Below the pieces are notes generated by a model. The model was not told the origin of the DNA and did no database searches. It saw only the letters and a program-made list of their open reading frames with translations. A stretch of DNA of 64,000 bases, taken from contig NC_089434.1 of assembly GCF_026210795.1 (NCBI RefSeq), positions 496,001 to 560,000 on the forward strand, given 5' to 3'. This document shows, in pieces, positions 59,527 to 64,000 of this stretch. Position 1 is the stretch's first letter. The number at the start of each line of letters is the position of its first letter. The stretch is from Rhizophagus irregularis (lineage: Eukaryota > Glomeromycota > Glomeromycetes > Glomerales > Glomeraceae). A program made the position numbers and the translations under genes.

Positions 59527-61694
59527 TGGTCTATTGTGAAAATTTTTGTGATCTAATTCAGTTCTAGTTAATGAAATTTTGATCAGATTTTTTTTTTTAT
59601 ATCATAATACTGATAAAGAAAGTTTAGTTTATTAATCATATTTCCCCTCGGGATGATGCGATCGGCCGCATTAGAATGTTAAAAAAATTTTCCAATATAT
59701 TTTTCTTTTTTTTTTTAAACCAAAAAATTTTTTTTCAAAATTTTTTTTTATATTTTGATTTTTTAAAATCGAAATTTTTTTTTCCAAATCGGTTTTTTCT
59801 TTAAGCCGGTGTTTTTTGGTTTAATTTTTCCCCTTTATAATCTAAATAGTAATTTTTTTCCTTAATTCTTTTTTTTTCGTTCTTTCACTTTTTAGGTTTA
59901 TATCTGTGATCGGATCGATACTGTAGTATTACTATAATTTTTTCTTTCTTGGTTACTTTTTTTTACTAATATTTCATTTTTCTTAATTTTTTTTTGTTCT
60001 TTTGACTTTTAGGTTTAGATCGGGCAGTGCTTTGATGTAATCAAAATAAATACTTTTTTTTTATTTAAATAAATACTGTATATTTTATATGATTTCTTTT
60101 AGGTTAGTAGAATAAATATGATTTTTTAAAAATATCCAGCAAAAAAAAAATAAAATTGATAATTTTTTAAATTATAAATATATATTTTTTAAATATTGTT
60201 AGTTGGTATAATTAATACTTATTTTATTATTGTTCATTTTTTATTGTTAATTATTATGACATAATTTATTTTATTTAATATAGTTAAAATTTTTAATCAA
60301 TTTTTATTTTTCATTCACATTATAATCCAAATTATAAATAAATAAAAAACCTTTATGTAATTATTAACTCAATATATGAAATTTTATACTAATTTAAACT
60401 CATTAATCATTTTGCAACGCAACAGTTTACAGCAAGTTATCATAAAAAATAAAATACAAAGTTAAATAATGAATTTTAATCGGTAATTATTTTTTTATTT
60501 ATCTTTTTTTATTTTTAAAACTAGTAGAGCCCAAATTACATATATTTGATAAAACGAAATATATAAAGTTGAATATAAAATATGTCCTAGATGAACTACA
60601 CGCATAAATAGAACAATGTAACAATATAAATAAAAGTTGCAATCTGACAAAAGTTATCTTCTTTTTCTGTTATTAATATACTTTTTTTTTTGAATAAAAA
60701 AAAGATAAATCTTAAAATAAAATTCAAAGAAATTAAGTAGTAAGCTTAAATTTAATCTGCCTGAAATTTATTCATAATGATAAAACATACTTTTTTTCAA
60801 AAACAAATGAATAAATGAATTAATTAACGTATAATTGAAAAAATGACAAACATTTAATATACTGTTGTTACAAAAAAATACTGTAGTCAATCTGAACACT
60901 AGTTTCATAGGAATTTGATGTATCTACACATAATGAACATAGAATTCGATGTCAAAATCATTGCCTAGAAATTAAATTTCTTAGTGCAATAATGTAGCCT
61001 TACTAATAATTGTATTATTTAGACAAAAAATATATATATATTATAGTATTTAATAATAAAGTCAGTTAATAAATGAACGTGAACGTAATAGTTTTTTGTA
61101 TAGATTATACAAGAATTTAATTTTACGGTGATTATGAAAAAGCATAAATTTTTTAATAACTTAATACTAATTTTAACCTATTGATTCGTTGTGAATATGA
61201 AAAAGGAAAGGTCTAAATAACATGATGTATTATTCCATACAATGATACAAGTACTTTTATTATTGATCAAAAAAAATATATATATAATATATATTTTTAA
61301 ATGGATTCTTTGTGTAATTCTAGATTGTTAAAATTAATTACTCCAGAGGATATCATGGCTGGATAATACAGATATATGGATATTATCCGGATAGCCGCCA
61401 GGATAGTAAGAAGCGACATTCGCGAGTTTATCTGGATTGATTCACCACCAAACCAACAGAATGTGTCATGTTACTCATGTGTACTGTACATTAAAATAAA
61501 AATCGGATTTTTTATTTTAAAAAATCAAATCAAACTAGATATTCAATTAATCAAAATCCGGGTATTCGGATCATAAAAAATTTTTATTTTTCAACAAAAA
61601 AAAAATAATAAATAAATAAATAAATAAAATAAACCCTAAATCTAAATATAAAATCAAATAAACACTATACTATAAACCCTTCATTTACTAAATA
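59527..61694. other. Intergenic, homopolymer-rich
   Basis: 59690-60020 is dominated by T runs with AAACCGG-like scraps similar in style to 39230-39400. The rest is AT-rich. No gene is seen. Confidence 0.5.
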
Positions 61695-63275
61695 TTAAAT
61701 ACTAATATTATACATCTTATGAACATCATGAATACTATTAAATTCCATTATTTCAACTCCTTTATCTTTAATCCTATTTAATAATTTTAATTCCTCATCA
61801 TTCAATTTTTTATTCAATTTCATCACACCAAGAATTTTTAAACTATTATTACTTTTTTCAATATAATTTAAAATAATTTTAAGTAATTTAAATTCAATAA
61901 TATGTTTTAAATTAATTATTTCAAAATTATTATGACAATTTTCTAAAAATTCCTCAAGTTTTAAAAAATTGATTGATTCACGAAGACGAATAGTAAAAGT
62001 AATTTTATTAATATTAATAGGTATATTATTTGCTAAATTTATAAAAAATTTATCAATATTATAAGAAATATTAATATTTAATATTCTTATTCTTAAATTT
62101 TTTAAAAATTCTAATACTGATAAATCAATATATAAATAAATTCTTATTTCTAAAAAAATAAGATTTGAACAATACATTGATATATTTTCAATAAGTTGAA
62201 TTGTAGGATTTTCAATTAATAATCTTTGTAATGATTCTCCTAGATATTTGATCATTAAAGATGTGACATCATCATTCCATCTATTACGTATAAATGATAA
62301 TTCCTTGAGCTTAAATGAAGCAAAATTTAAAATCTCACATTGATTTAATAATATACCTTCACAAGATTTAAATATTAAATATTCTAAATTATATAAATTA
62401 TTAAACCTTTTTAAATTAACGTTAATAAAGTTTGATCTTATAAATTCAATATGAACTAAAGAATGCTTTTGAAATTCTAAGGATAAAATAATATTATTTA
62501 ATAAAGAATAACAATTCCATATCTTAAATATTTTAAGTTTGTTTTTCCCTTGAATAATTTTGTAAAGATTTTCCCATATAGTATTTTTGGAATTGACTGA
62601 CCCTCGAGTTTGAGTAAGCTTAATTATCAATTTACTCAAATTTAAACTATTATTAGTTATATTTCCTAAAAATTCTTGTTTAATTTCATTATTAATGATA
62701 TCATCTAATGATAAACTTAATGATTTTAATTTTGTTAAATTTGAAATAAAGTTTTGAACATTAAAATTTTTAAAACCTTGTTTATAAAATAAATGTAATG
62801 AAATATCTAATTGTTTAATATTTCTACTTTGACGTAAAATTGATTGATGAAATATTGGAATAATATCTTCATACATTTTATCTGTAAATATCGATAAACC
62901 TAAATTATAATTTATAAACATAATAATAAAAGACTTTATTTTAGAGTGATTGTAATCTTCTAAATATTTTAAATATTCAAATAATGGTTTATGTTCTTCA
63001 TAATCAATATTATTATTATTATTATTAATTTGATTTATTCCTAATTGATTCTTTAATTGTAAAATTTCTTCTTTATTAAAACATAAAATTATGGTTGAGA
63101 TTATCATGTATTTTTTTTTGGATATTATTACAAAAGGATTTGTATAAAGTAAAGGAATTGCCGTTTTACACCAAAATCTATTAACTAATAAACAGTTAAA
63201 TAAAGTTGTTCCATCATTTTGAAGGTATTGTAAAATATCATAAACACAATCATCTATTAAATAAGGCAATGACAT
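61695..63275 (-). CDS. F-box-like protein with LRR-type repeats
   Basis: Intronless, 526 residues. The N-terminus MSLPYLIDDCVYDILQYLQN...LFNCLLVNRFWCKTAIPLLY has the F-box pattern: Leu-Pro near the start, I/L-L-x-x-L, and C-x-x-V-N-R-x-W. The remainder has irregular leucine-rich segments (LTKLKSLSLSLD, LSKLIIKL, LEYLIFKSCEG, FKLKELSFIRN) as in LRR F-box proteins. Members are substrate adaptors of SCF ubiquitin ligases; the target is unknown. Asn/Ile/Lys richness reflects base composition. Large expansion of such genes is known from arbuscular mycorrhizal fungi. Confidence 0.8.
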   Translation of the reverse strand: MSLPYLIDDCVYDILQYLQNDGTTLFNCLLVNRFWCKTAIPLLYTNPFVIISKKKYMIISTIILCFNKEEILQLKNQLGINQINNNNNNIDYEEHKPLFEYLKYLEDYNHSKIKSFIIMFINYNLGLSIFTDKMYEDIIPIFHQSILRQSRNIKQLDISLHLFYKQGFKNFNVQNFISNLTKLKSLSLSLDDIINNEIKQEFLGNITNNSLNLSKLIIKLTQTRGSVNSKNTIWENLYKIIQGKNKLKIFKIWNCYSLLNNIILSLEFQKHSLVHIEFIRSNFINVNLKRFNNLYNLEYLIFKSCEGILLNQCEILNFASFKLKELSFIRNRWNDDVTSLMIKYLGESLQRLLIENPTIQLIENISMYCSNLIFLEIRIYLYIDLSVLEFLKNLRIRILNINISYNIDKFFINLANNIPININKITFTIRLRESINFLKLEEFLENCHNNFEIINLKHIIEFKLLKIILNYIEKSNNSLKILGVMKLNKKLNDEELKLLNRIKDKGVEIMEFNSIHDVHKMYNISI

Positions 63276-64000
63276 CTTAAGAAATTTTAGGAAGAAAATA
63301 CGAGTATCGGAGTTATGTTAGTTATTACAGTATTATAAGCCCAATTTTAGAAGTCATATGGTTGTACATTTTATAATACTGCGACACGAACTGTGGATAA
63401 ATTAGAATGCCGTAATTGCTGACGTGTGTGACGTATGACATATTGTATGTAAAACATTTATTGATGTATTGATGTGTTACACTGCTGATCATACGTTGAA
63501 CAATAATTTTTATTTTTATCACAAAAAGAACCGTCATTAGTACAGTCTACAAGAAACTATATAAAACAATTTCTACAAGTAGGGCATAAGAACTAATGCA
63601 TGAAAAGTCTTCCTAAGACAACATTCTTCTGGTGGAAATGGGAAATAACAAAAATATCTATACTAGATAGATATCACCAAAAAAGAAATAAAATAAAACT
63701 ATGCAATATAAGGTTGAACAAACTTGAATAAAATTAGCCAATCAAAATATTATATAGTATATATCATATAATACAAATGAGCCACACTCTCCTATTTTGA
63801 AATAATTAAAGAATAATTAAAGCATTTTACTAAGTCCATTCAAAAAAAAATAATTATTATTTTTTGATCCCACATATAGCAAATGGACAACTTCTTCAAA
63901 TTTGAACCGGCGATTTAAAAAGTTATATCCAAATTTTTTTGTCTCTTGTTCTTAAAAAGAAAATTTTATAATTTCAAAACAATACATATGGCTAGTTCAT
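63276..64000. other. 5' flank of the F-box gene
   Basis: AT-rich; a 70-codon minus-strand frame at 63325-63537 has no recognisable feature and is not called. Confidence 0.5.

Noticed and set aside
1-64000. CRISPR arrays, bacterial operons, tRNA or rRNA genes
   Set aside because: No regular spacer-repeat array and no recognisable structural RNA by eye; the genes are intron-containing and eukaryotic. A tRNA scan could still find something missed.

Overview
The window is from a very AT-rich, intron-rich fungal nuclear genome, most likely an arbuscular mycorrhizal fungus of the Rhizophagus/Glomus group. Three things point there: (i) several fusions of an AIG1/GIMAP-type GTPase with a Hedgehog-type Hint (Hog) domain, the architecture of Glomus mosseae GIN1; (ii) tandem copies of a protein-kinase family with a Cys-rich N-terminus and a many-exon acidic tail; (iii) sacsin-like and F-box genes and dense transposon debris. 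Gene models were spliced by hand from GT/AG sites and reading-frame continuity, without transcripts.

Layout. 1-5565 (-): a sacsin-like gene with at least two ATPase modules, running off the left edge. 7.4-19.0 kb: the kinase family, with one relic on +, two multi-exon genes on - (the first with a premature stop in its tail) and one decayed copy; another copy at 56.3-57.7 kb is cut by a 200-N gap. 22.3-54.8 kb: a cluster of GTPase-Hint genes in four head-to-head pairs. In each pair a 'type 1' gene is on - and a 'type 2' gene on +. Three pairs look intact (24828-28792, 43465-47174, 50288-54778) and one is decayed (22270-24230). Relics lie at 30.86-31.9 kb and 40.9-42.2 kb. 61.7-63.3 kb (-): an F-box-like gene.

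Mobile DNA. A 7.1-kb Ty3/gypsy LTR element (32046-39123, - strand) splits the cluster. Its LTRs match apart from a 36-bp length difference, yet its coding region has frameshifts, in-frame UAG codons and an Asp-to-Asn change in the integrase active site. It carries a U-UUA-AAC slippery heptamer directly before the gag stop. Downstream of the second pair sits a three-level nest: a mariner-like MITE inside a hAT-like MITE inside another hAT-like MITE. The paralogous flank of the third pair preserves the empty site of the outer element. A MULE-like inverted-repeat element with 9-bp target duplications lies at 58973-59517.

How the genes may work together. Every intact type 1 gene faces a type 2 gene across a short shared spacer (188-986 bp), and both types have the same six-exon structure with the same intron phases. 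This suggests an old duplication that made two partner GTPase-Hint proteins, later amplified as a unit. Co-expression and heterodimerisation of the two are inferences only.
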